A stretch of 64,000 nt of DNA from Sphingomonas ginsenosidivorax (lineage in GTDB: Bacteria > Pseudomonadota > Alphaproteobacteria > Sphingomonadales > Sphingomonadaceae). Positions 55,526-62,928 of the stretch are shown piece by piece (the first letter of the stretch is position 1; each line of letters opens with the position of its first letter). The stretch is taken from assembly GCF_007995065.1 (NCBI RefSeq), contig NZ_VOQR01000001.1, forward strand, positions 623,001 through 687,000, given 5' to 3'. The notes beneath the pieces are model-generated. The model was not told the origin of the DNA. It made no database searches and worked only from the letters and a program-made list of their open reading frames with translations. Made by a program: the position numbers and the translations under genes.

Positions 55526-57133
55526 TCAGTCGCGGCCCGTGAACGCGAACGCGATCTCATAGGCACCCGCCAGCGGGTCGTGGTGCAGCGGCGAGCGGAG
55601 CTGGCGCGAGAGGCCCTCCATCACGCGGCCATAGCGAGCCGCCGCCTCGCGCAGCATGTCGCTTTCGACCAGCGCACGCGACACGACGCGGAGGACCGCA
55701 CGTGCGGGATCGTCCGACGGCTTCACGACGATGCGGATCTGCGCGGTGGGATCGCACGTCATCGCCAGCTCGATCGTCTCCGTGACCAGAAAGGCCAGCG
55801 CGACGGCGACGTCCTGGTTGACGAGGTAGGGATCGATATCGAGCGTGATGCCGAGGCCATGCGAGCGGTCGGGCGCGGTCGCGCGGATATTCGCGGCGAG
55901 TTCGCCGATCATCGTCCGCAGGTTGAGCCCGCGATTCTCCTCCATCTCGGCGAAATGATTGCGGTGGACGACCGCCAGCGCATCGACGCGGCGCTGGATC
56001 GACGAATAGGCCTCTGTCGCATCCGCGCTCTTCGCGCTGCGGGCGTGGAAGTTGATCAGGCTGGAAATGACCTGCAGGTTGTTCTTCACGCGGTGATGGA
56101 CTTCGCGGGTCAGCTTGGTCTGGCGGACGAGCCCCTCGGCAAGCCCGGCCTCATGCAGGGCGACGGTGCGGCTGATCGCCTGGAAGGTCTCGCCGAGTTC
56201 GCGGATCTCCTGCGCGGGCAGCGTGCGGACGCTGCCCGAGTCGATCTCCTTGCCCGGCTGGAACGCGGCGACGCTCGCGCGCAGGTTGCGCAGCGGGCGG
56301 ATCAGCAGATGGTCGACCACGAACCAGGCGATGCTCGCGGCCGCCAGCCACATCAGCAACGGCAGCAGCATCGCGATCACCACGGGCGACGTGATCGGCG
56401 CGCTGCGGACGCTGGTGCGCAGCGCGATCCCGGCAATGCCGAGATCGGTCCGCATCGTCTCGAGCCGATCGAGCGGCTCCTCGTCGGGGATGCTCTCGAG
56501 CACGAGCGTGTCCTCGCCGAGCACCAGCGCACTGCTGAAGGTCAGTGCGCGGCTGGTCGGCCGGCCGATCGTCTCGAGGAAGCGCTGCGGGAAATAGGCG
56601 CGCGCGGTGGTCTGGCCGTTGGGGCCGGAGATCGCCAGGACCAGCCCGCGGTTGGGCAGGATGGCGGCGGCGATGGGAGTGTCGCCCGGCCGTACCGCGA
56701 CCGGGTCGGGGAGAGGCTCGCCGCACAGCACCCGACCGCGGCGATCGGCGATGACGAAGCGCGTGCCTGCGGACGATTGCTGCGCGAACACCCCCTGCGC
56801 CCGGGCACAGGACGGCGCGTCGGCGGGATCGGTGCCCAGCGCATTCACGGCCACGCGCAAGGCAGTCATGTCGCCGATCAGCTCGATCGCAATCGCGCGG
56901 GCGCTCTCGTTCGCGGTCACGCGCAGCCGCGCCCGTGCTTCCGCATCGGCCAGACGCGTCGTCTGCAGCGTGGCGAAGATCGCGATCAGCGCGAGCGGCA
57001 ACAGCGCCGCGCTCAGGATCAGGAAAAGCTTGGCGCCGGTCGGCAAACGCCGGATCGCGAAGAAGGACATGCTGGTGGGGTCGTCGTCCGGGGCAGTAGA
57101 CGGTTCGGTCTGGGTGGGGGGCGGCAAGGCCAT
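55526..57133 (-). CDS. phyP: PhyP-like regulator of PhyR, histidine kinase-like with degraded ATPase core
   Basis: This 535-residue membrane protein has a helix at about 35-55, a periplasmic sensor domain (to about 245), a second helix (VIAMLLPLLMWLAAASIAWF), a HAMP-like linker and an HisKA_2 dimerisation helix with HHRVKNNLQ at 346-354. The following region lacks the N-box asparagine (AFLVTETIELAMTCDP) and the glycine-rich ATP lid, so autophosphorylation is unlikely. Sphingomonas PhyP is the described negative regulator of PhyR and fits this description, acting as a phosphatase. It follows nepR by 11 bp. The start could also be the ATG at residue 22. Confidence 0.88.
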   Translation of the reverse strand: MALPPPTQTEPSTAPDDDPTSMSFFAIRRLPTGAKLFLILSAALLPLALIAIFATLQTTRLADAEARARLRVTANESARAIAIELIGDMTALRVAVNALGTDPADAPSCARAQGVFAQQSSAGTRFVIADRRGRVLCGEPLPDPVAVRPGDTPIAAAILPNRGLVLAISGPNGQTTARAYFPQRFLETIGRPTSRALTFSSALVLGEDTLVLESIPDEEPLDRLETMRTDLGIAGIALRTSVRSAPITSPVVIAMLLPLLMWLAAASIAWFVVDHLLIRPLRNLRASVAAFQPGKEIDSGSVRTLPAQEIRELGETFQAISRTVALHEAGLAEGLVRQTKLTREVHHRVKNNLQVISSLINFHARSAKSADATEAYSSIQRRVDALAVVHRNHFAEMEENRGLNLRTMIGELAANIRATAPDRSHGLGITLDIDPYLVNQDVAVALAFLVTETIELAMTCDPTAQIRIVVKPSDDPARAVLRVVSRALVESDMLREAAARYGRVMEGLSRQLRSPLHHDPLAGAYEIAFAFTGRD

Positions 57134-57144
57134 GCGGCCCGCCG

Positions 57145-57336
57145 TCAGTCCAGCTTGCCGAGCAGCGCCAGCATTTCGTCGGGCACCGCCTCGTCGACCG
57201 TCTTCTGATAGACCGATCGCAGCGCCGAGCCCATCCGCTGGTCCCCGTCGCCAACCTTGGTCGCCGTCTTGGTGCCTGGTTTCACAGCGGAACTCTTCGG
57301 CGTGTCGTCGTCAAAATTCAAAATTTCCCCCTGCAC
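57145..57336 (-). CDS. nepR: Anti-sigma factor NepR
   Basis: This 63-residue protein has the NepR core RMGSALRSVYQKTVDEAVPD and EMLALLGKLD, two helices that clamp EcfG; phosphorylated PhyR releases them by mimicking the sigma factor. The start is GTG at 57336; a TTG at 57321 lies behind AGGGGGA and may be the true start. It is first in a nepR-phyP unit transcribed from the stress promoter at 57413-57439. Confidence 0.92.
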   Translation of the reverse strand: MQGEILNFDDDTPKSSAVKPGTKTATKVGDGDQRMGSALRSVYQKTVDEAVPDEMLALLGKLD

Positions 57337-57412
57337 GACGCACTCGATATGTTGGCGAATGCCTGCCGCGCCGGTCCGCGTCCAGCCGCATTTTCGCTAA
57401 AAGATTGCCTGT

Positions 57413-57439
57413 GAAACCAAATAGCCTCTCGATGGTTCC
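57413..57439. promoter_or_regulatory. Divergent sigma-EcfG promoter shared by nepR and phyR
   Basis: On the minus strand GGAAC (57439-57435), 17 nt, GTTT (57417-57414) matches the sigma-EcfG consensus (GGAAC, 16-17 nt, GTT) and points at nepR with a leader of about 70 nt. On the plus strand the same bases read GAAAC (57413-57417), 16 nt, GGTT (57434-57437), one mismatch, pointing at phyR. One near-palindrome thus serves both directions. Confidence 0.7.
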
Positions 57440-57586
57440 GTTACCGACGCGAAAAAAGCACAAGCGACAGCTGGGTATGCAGAACCAAGCGTGCCGGGCT
57501 GTTCGCGATTTTGGCGGCGGCCATTGCAATGACGCGAGCCAGCCGACACATGGTGGCCGCACAGGATCAGGGAGTTATCATTACCC

Positions 57587-58384
57587 ATGTCGCTCGGACA
57601 GCAACTCGCACCGCATCTACCGTTCCTGCGCCGCTACGGCCGCGCGCTGACGGGCAGCCAGAGCCATGGCGACAAATATGTTCGCGCCACGCTGGAAGCG
57701 ATCGTCGCGGCGCCGGAGGAATTTCCGCGCGACGTCGATCCGCGGCTCGGCCTGTACCGCATGTTCCATGCGATCTGGTCGTCCGCGAACTACGACGAGG
57801 TCGCCGACGAGGGCGACACGAGCGGCCATGAGGCGACCGCGCGTGCGCGCCTTGCCCGGATGACGCCGCTGTCGCGCCAGGCGCTGTTGCTGACCGCGAT
57901 GGAAGGGTTCACGCCCGAGGACGCCGCGTATCTGATCGAGGTCGACACCGACGAGGTCGACTCGCTGGTCGCCGAGGCATTGTCCGAGATCGAGAACCAG
58001 ACGCGCGCCCGCGTGCTGATCATCGAGGACGAGCCGATCATCGCGATGGATATCGAGACGATCGTGCGCGACCTGGGCCATGACGTGACCGGCGTCGCCG
58101 TCACGCGCGACGAAGCCGTCGGCCTGGCGATGGAGGATCGTCCCGGGCTCGTGCTCGCCGACATCCAGCTGGCGGACGACAGCTCGGGCATCGACGCGGT
58201 CAAGGATATCCTGGCCGAGTTCGAAGTGCCGGTGATCTTCATCACTGCGTTCCCGGAGCGGTTGCTCACCGGCGAGCGCCCCGAGCCGACCTTCCTGATC
58301 ACCAAGCCGTTCCAGCGGTCGACGGTGAAGGCGGCGATCAGCCAGGCGCTGTTTTTCAACCAGGCGACGTTGCCGACCGGTTGA
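57587..58384 (+). CDS. phyR: General stress response regulator PhyR
   Basis: This 265-residue anti-anti-sigma response regulator has an N-terminal sigma-like domain (about residues 1-130, with the sigma4-type RMTPLSRQALLLTAMEGFTP) and a C-terminal receiver (VLIIEDEPIIAMDIE, phosphoacceptor Asp192 in LVLADIQLAD, Thr in FITAFPE, Lys in ITKPF). Phosphorylated PhyR binds NepR and frees EcfG. It is divergent from nepR; the leader is about 140 nt. Confidence 0.96.
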   Translation: MSLGQQLAPHLPFLRRYGRALTGSQSHGDKYVRATLEAIVAAPEEFPRDVDPRLGLYRMFHAIWSSANYDEVADEGDTSGHEATARARLARMTPLSRQALLLTAMEGFTPEDAAYLIEVDTDEVDSLVAEALSEIENQTRARVLIIEDEPIIAMDIETIVRDLGHDVTGVAVTRDEAVGLAMEDRPGLVLADIQLADDSSGIDAVKDILAEFEVPVIFITAFPERLLTGERPEPTFLITKPFQRSTVKAAISQALFFNQATLPTG

Positions 58385-58431
58385 TCGCAAACAGTTACGG
58401 ACCCAAAACGGCTTTAGGGAGTTGACGCGGC

Positions 58432-58569
58432 ATGGCTGATCCTAACGAACAAATCCATGTCTCGACCGACGAAGCACGTGCGGGGGCGACCCCGCACATG
58501 ACCCGATACATTCTGGGGATATCGCTCGTCCTGGTCATCGTGATCTTTGCGGTCCTGGTCCTGCGCTAA
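58432..58569 (+). CDS. 45-residue single-pass membrane protein between phyR and ecfG
   Basis: ATG to TAA encodes 45 residues: a hydrophilic N-terminus (MADPNEQIHVSTDEARAGAT) and a helix (YILGISLVLVIVIFAVLVLR) that ends at the C-terminus, a tail-anchored layout. AGGGAG lies about 10 nt upstream. It fits exactly between phyR (47 bp upstream) and ecfG (96 bp downstream), and codon use is GC3-rich like its neighbours. I recognise no family. It is small enough to be missed by standard gene calling. Confidence 0.6.
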   Translation: MADPNEQIHVSTDEARAGATPHMTRYILGISLVLVIVIFAVLVLR

Positions 58570-58665
58570 CGACCATTCATCCGCCCGCGTGACTCGCCAA
58601 GGTGCGTGCGTCGGCAATTATTGTTACGCACGCGTGACGGACACTACGGGATTGATCGGATTTCC

Positions 58666-59322
58666 ATGACGCAAGCAGCTCCGCCTGAACACGACGCCGA
58701 CGAGGAGGCCGCAGAGGCGGTTGCGCCGATCGAGCACGTCTCCCTGTCCGACGCCGAGTTCAAGGTGCAGCTCGCGCAGGTCATCCCGCATCTGCGCGCG
58801 TTCGGTCGCTCGCTGTCGGGCAGCCGCGACCTTGCCGACGATCTCGTGCAGGAAACCCTGCTCAAGGCGTGGGCGGCGCGTCTGCGGTTCCAGGCCGGTA
58901 CCAACATGCGCGCCTGGACCTTCATCATCCTGCGCAACCTGTATCTGTCGCAGATGCGCCGCGCGCGTTTCAAGGGCGAATGGGACGACCTGGTCGCCGA
59001 TCGCATCCTCGCGGCACCGGCCAGCCAGGATCGCCACGTCGAGCTGGGCGACATGCAGCGTGCGCTGATGCATCTGCCGCAGCCGCAACGCGAGGCGTTG
59101 ATCCTCGTCGGCGCGGGCGGCTTTGCCTATGAAGAGGCAGCGGAAATCTGCAATGTCGCGGTGGGGACGATCAAGAGCCGCGTGGCGCGTGGCCGGGTCG
59201 CCCTCGAGACCATCCTGACCGACGGGTCGCTGCCGTCACGCCGCGATCACGAAACCGATACCAGCAAGACCGCGCTCGATACGATCATGGGCGACGTCGA
59301 GGAACTGAGCCGGGGGCGGTAA
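58666..59322 (+). CDS. ecfG: General stress response sigma factor EcfG
   Basis: This 218-residue ECF sigma factor has region 2 at FGRSLSGSRDLADDLVQETL and FQAGTNMRAWTFIILRNLYL, region 4 at LPQPQREALILVGAGGFAYE and VGTIKSRVARGR. The DLVQETLLKAW stretch is typical of the EcfG group. Start MTQAAPPEHDA; the upstream frame includes an 8-bp inverted repeat (58604-58611/58626-58633) that lies in the leader. It is the sigma factor for GGAAC-GTT promoters; its own promoter is not recognised. Confidence 0.94.
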   Translation: MTQAAPPEHDADEEAAEAVAPIEHVSLSDAEFKVQLAQVIPHLRAFGRSLSGSRDLADDLVQETLLKAWAARLRFQAGTNMRAWTFIILRNLYLSQMRRARFKGEWDDLVADRILAAPASQDRHVELGDMQRALMHLPQPQREALILVGAGGFAYEEAAEICNVAVGTIKSRVARGRVALETILTDGSLPSRRDHETDTSKTALDTIMGDVEELSRGR

Positions 59323-59348
59323 AACCCGCCGGCCGGCGATCGCCGGGC

Positions 59349-59525
59349 TCAGGCCCGGCCGATGCAGTCGAGTTGCCGCAGGATCATCGCCATATCGTCC
59401 GGTACGCCCGGCGCCTCGCTGAATGCGTTGCGGAGCGCGTGTCCGACCACGTCGGTGGCTTGCGGACGGCGGACGATTTGGCGACCTTCCTTTTCCTGGC
59501 CTATCGTGAGAAATGCATATGTCAT
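59349..59525 (-). CDS. NepR-like small protein, possible second anti-sigma factor
   Basis: 58 residues starting MTYAFLTIGQEKEGRQIV. The C-terminal half VVGHALRNAFSEAPGVPDDM and AMILRQLD aligns with NepR of this locus (MGSALRSVYQKTVDEAVPDE, MLALLGKLD): G-x-ALR, an aromatic, VPD-x-M and L-x2-LD are shared, with a linker two residues shorter. It is convergent with ecfG. No ribosome binding site precedes the ATG; the promoter candidate at 59532-59558 would put the transcript start next to the ATG, i.e. leaderless. Identification as NepR family is my inference. Confidence 0.6.
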   Translation of the reverse strand: MTYAFLTIGQEKEGRQIVRRPQATDVVGHALRNAFSEAPGVPDDMAMILRQLDCIGRA

Positions 59526-59531
59526 GGGGTA

Positions 59532-59558
59532 GGAACGGTCGAGAACGGATTTTGTTGC
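59532..59558. promoter_or_regulatory. Second candidate sigma-EcfG promoter, glnE/NepR-like gene
   Basis: Plus strand: GGAAC (59532-59536), 17 nt, GTTG (59554-59557), leading to glnE-bcp with a transcript start near 59564. Minus strand: GCAAC (59558-59554), 17 nt, GTTC (59536-59533), one mismatch, leading to the NepR-like gene. The two-way design copies that of the nepR/phyR promoter. Confidence 0.5.
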
Positions 59559-59600
59559 TTTCTGTGACGAGATGTGCTGGCAGCAGGGAATTCTGATCGC

Positions 59601-62276
59601 ATGGACGGCGTGGCACCGCCCGACCCCGTGGCTGCCGCCGTGGAGCGAGCGCGCCGGTTCTCTCCCTTTCTTGCCATGGCGCTGGACCGCGAGCCCGGGC
59701 TCGATGCGGCTCTCTCCGCCGGTCGGTTGGATCTGACGAAATCGAGCGCGACGCCCGACATGCCGGTGGGGCGCCGCTTGCGGATCGAGCGCCGGGCATT
59801 GGCGCTGAACGTCGCGATCGGTGATATCGCGGGCGTGCTCGACCTGACCGCGGTGACGGAGGCGCTGACCGGCTTTGCGGACTACGCGCTCGATACCGCG
59901 ATCCGCGCTGCGATCGAGGAGCGCACGCCGGGCGAGGTACCCCACGGGTTCGTCGGCATCGCGCTCGGCAAACAGGGGAGCGGCGAGCTCAATTACTCGT
60001 CCGACATCGATCCGATCCTGCTGTTCGACCCCGAGACGTTGCCGAGGCGTGCCCGCGAGGAGCCCGAGGAGGCGGCCGTGCGCATCGGCAAGCGCGTGGT
60101 CGAGTTGCTGCAGGCGCGTGACGGCGACGGGTATGTGCTGCGTGTCGACCTGCGGTTACGGCCGTCCCCGGAGATCACGCCCATCGTCCTGCCGGTCGAT
60201 GCGGCGATCGGCTATTACGAGGCGCAGGCGCTGCCGTGGGAGCGGGCCGCGTTCATTCGTGCGAGGGCCGCGGCGGGCGACATCGCGCTGGGGCAACGCT
60301 TTCTCGATGCGGTCCGGCCGTTCGTCTGGCGCCGCGCGCTCGATTTCGGCGCGATCGGCGAGATCCGGGGAATCTCGCGACGGATTCGCGACCACCATGC
60401 GCAGGGGCAGGTGTTCGGCGCAGGCTACGACCTGAAGCGCGGGCGCGGCGGGATCCGCGAGGCGGAGTTCTTCGCGCAGATCCACCAGCTGATCCATGGC
60501 GGGCGCGACCCGGCGCTGCGCGCACCGGCGACGCGCGAGGCGCTGGCGCGGCTGGCTGCGGCGGGGTGGATCGATCCCGACGATGCCGCGATCCTCATCG
60601 ACGGCTACACGGTGCTGCGGACGATCGAGCACCGCGTGCAGATGATCGACGATCGCCAGACGCACAGGCTGCCGACCGGCGATGCGCTGGAGCGGGTCGC
60701 GAAGCTGCACGGGCTCGACGATTCGCGCGCGTTGCTGGAGGCGCTGGCGCCGCACGTTGCCGGTATCGGGCGGATCTACGATGCGCTCGACGACGACGTC
60801 CGGCCTGCCTTCTCGCACGACGCGGTGACGCTGGAGGACGATCTCGCGCGCGCGGGGTTCAGCGATGCGGCGGCGGCGCGGCAACGCATCGAGACCTGGC
60901 GCAGCGCGGCCTATCCGGCGCTGCGCAGTCCCGCCGCGCGTGAGGCGCTGGAGGCGGTGCTGCCGACCCTGGTGCCCGCGCTGGCGACGGCGCCGGTGCC
61001 GCAGGCGGCGCTGCTGCGGCTCGATGCGCTGCTCGAGCGGCTGCCGAGCGCGATCAACATCTTTCGCCTGCTCGAAGCCCGGCCGGGGCTCGCGACTCTG
61101 CTCGCCACGATCCTCAGCCATGCGCCGACGCTGGCGGACGATCTGGGCCGGCGCCCCGACCTGCTCGACGGCCTGATCGACGCCACCGCGTTCGATCCGG
61201 TGGGCGATGTCGCGTCGCTGATGGCGACGATGCGCGCGCACGAGACGGGGGGCGATTACCAGGCGCGGCTCGACCATGTCCGGCGCGTGGTCGGCGAACG
61301 GCGGTTCGCGCTCGGCGCGCAGATCGTCGCCGGGATCGCCGACCCGCTCGACGTCGCGGCCGGCTACGCCCGCGTCGCGGAAGCCGCGATCGGCGTGCTG
61401 GCGGACGCGACGATCGCCGAGTTCGCACGCGCGCACGGCGTCGTGCCGGGCAGCGAACTCGTCATCCTCGCGCTCGGGCGGATGGGGGGCGCGATGCTGA
61501 CGCACGCGTCCGACCTCGACCTGATCTACCTGTTCACTGGCAGCTTCACCGCCGAATCGGACGGCGCCAAGCCGCTGGGCGCGACGCTCTACTACAACCG
61601 TCTCGCACAGCGGCTGACCGCGGCGCTATCGGTGGCGACGCCGGCGGGGCCGCTTTACCAGATCGACACGCGGCTGCGGCCGTCGGGTGGGCAGGGGCCG
61701 CTGGTCGTCACGCTCGACAGCTTCGCGCGCTACCAGCGCGAGGACGCCTGGACCTGGGAGCATATGGCGCTGACGCGCGCGCGACCGGTGTTCGGCTCGG
61801 CCGATGCGCGCGCGGCGGTGTCGGCGGTGATCGCCGCGGTGCTGGGCGGCGCGCGGCCATCACGCGACATCGTTGCGGACGCCGTCGCGATGCGCGCCGA
61901 GATGGCGGCGCACAAGCCGCCGCGCGGCGAACTCGATGCCAAGCTACTGCCGGGCGGGCTGGTCGACCTCGAATTCGCGGTGCACGTCGTGCAGCTCGTC
62001 CGGCGCGTGGGGCTCCATCCCAACCTGGGATCTGCGATCGACGACCTGGTCGGGCAGGGGCTGCTCCCGGCCGAGATGCGCGCGGCGCACGACCTGCTCA
62101 CCCGGCTGCTGGTCACGTTGCGGCTGGTCGCGCCCGATTCGCAGGTGCCCGGACCGGCGACGCAGGCGCTCGTCGCGCGTGCGCTGGGGCTGGCCGACTG
62201 GACCGCGGTGGTTGCCACGCTGGCGACGACCCGGCAGGAGGTCGAGCGGACATGGCAGGAGCTGACCCGTGGTTGA
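59601..62276 (+). CDS. glnE: Glutamine synthetase adenylyltransferase/deadenylase
   Basis: This protein of about 891 residues adenylylates and deadenylylates glutamine synthetase according to PII state. It has two nucleotidyltransferase halves: GKQGSGELNYSSDIDPILLF in the N-terminal (deadenylase) half and LGRMGGAMLTHASDLDLIYL in the C-terminal half, each with the G-S/G..DxD metal site, joined by a helical PII-sensing region. The start is ATG 59601 with AGGGAA upstream; GTG 59574 would add nine residues. It overlaps bcp by 8 bp. Being next to the stress locus, it may be stress-controlled. Confidence 0.94.
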   Translation: MDGVAPPDPVAAAVERARRFSPFLAMALDREPGLDAALSAGRLDLTKSSATPDMPVGRRLRIERRALALNVAIGDIAGVLDLTAVTEALTGFADYALDTAIRAAIEERTPGEVPHGFVGIALGKQGSGELNYSSDIDPILLFDPETLPRRAREEPEEAAVRIGKRVVELLQARDGDGYVLRVDLRLRPSPEITPIVLPVDAAIGYYEAQALPWERAAFIRARAAAGDIALGQRFLDAVRPFVWRRALDFGAIGEIRGISRRIRDHHAQGQVFGAGYDLKRGRGGIREAEFFAQIHQLIHGGRDPALRAPATREALARLAAAGWIDPDDAAILIDGYTVLRTIEHRVQMIDDRQTHRLPTGDALERVAKLHGLDDSRALLEALAPHVAGIGRIYDALDDDVRPAFSHDAVTLEDDLARAGFSDAAAARQRIETWRSAAYPALRSPAAREALEAVLPTLVPALATAPVPQAALLRLDALLERLPSAINIFRLLEARPGLATLLATILSHAPTLADDLGRRPDLLDGLIDATAFDPVGDVASLMATMRAHETGGDYQARLDHVRRVVGERRFALGAQIVAGIADPLDVAAGYARVAEAAIGVLADATIAEFARAHGVVPGSELVILALGRMGGAMLTHASDLDLIYLFTGSFTAESDGAKPLGATLYYNRLAQRLTAALSVATPAGPLYQIDTRLRPSGGQGPLVVTLDSFARYQREDAWTWEHMALTRARPVFGSADARAAVSAVIAAVLGGARPSRDIVADAVAMRAEMAAHKPPRGELDAKLLPGGLVDLEFAVHVVQLVRRVGLHPNLGSAIDDLVGQGLLPAEMRAAHDLLTRLLVTLRLVAPDSQVPGPATQALVARALGLADWTAVVATLATTRQEVERTWQELTRG

Positions 62277-62727
62277 AGGCGACGAAATCCCCGACGTGAC
62301 GGTGCTGATGGCGGATGGCCCGATGCCGCTCGCCGAGCTGGGCCTGCCGCTGGTGGTGTATTTCTATCCGAAGGACGACACCGCCGGCTGCACGCGGGAG
62401 GGGCAGGACTTCACCGCGCTCGCCCCCGCCTTCGCAGAGGCCGGCGCGGTGGTGGTCGGGATTTCGAAGGACAGCCCCGAGGCGCACGCCAAGTTCACCG
62501 CCAAGCACGCCTTGTCCGTGGCGCTGGCGACCGATCCCGACGGCAGCGTCTGCGAGGCGTTCGGCGTATGGGTCGAGAAGGCCATGTACGGCCGCAAGTA
62601 TCTGGGAATCGAGCGTGCGACGTTCCTGTTCGGCGCCGATGGCAAGCTGGTCACGGCGTGGCGGAAGGTCCGCGTTCCGGGCCATGTCGACGCGGTCCTT
62701 GCCGCGGTCGGCACGCTGCGCAGCTGA
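62269..62727 (+). CDS. bcp: Thiol peroxidase of the Bcp/PrxQ family
   Basis: This 152-residue peroxiredoxin reduces hydroperoxides. The peroxidatic Cys is in DDTAGCTREGQDF; the resolving Cys usually found five residues later is absent (Gln-Asp), so it works as a 1-Cys type or uses the more distant Cys in GSVCEAFGVW. Other landmarks are VVYFYPKDDTAG and GIERATFLFGADGKL. The GTG start lies inside glnE (8-bp overlap), so it is translationally coupled. Confidence 0.9.
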   Translation: MVEGDEIPDVTVLMADGPMPLAELGLPLVVYFYPKDDTAGCTREGQDFTALAPAFAEAGAVVVGISKDSPEAHAKFTAKHALSVALATDPDGSVCEAFGVWVEKAMYGRKYLGIERATFLFGADGKLVTAWRKVRVPGHVDAVLAAVGTLRS

Positions 62728-62928
62728 ACTTGGCAGCAGGTCGCGGTTGTGGCGAAATCTTAGTTCGTTCCGACATTTGTGACTGTATTCAACGACTCGC
62801 CGCGCGAAGCTGGCGGTCTGGCGCGCGGCTCTTGCCTGACTAAAGCGGATCGTTCCTAAACGCTCCTGTCTGATGGGCGGAGGGGCTGCACTTCAGGACC
62901 GTATCCGGCGCTGCATTTCTCAGGGGGA
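62728..62928. other. Gap between bcp and the M23 peptidase gene
   Basis: These 201 bp are less GC-rich around 62740-62800 and contain no gene or hairpin that I can support. A promoter for the M23 gene is expected here, but no -35/-10 pair stands out. Confidence 0.4.

Noticed and set aside
55255..55542. A 95-codon plus-strand frame between the entericidin-like gene and phyP
   Set aside because: It spans the phyP terminator hairpin and a run of ten G, overlaps the phyP 3' end, and has no ribosome binding site or recognisable motif.
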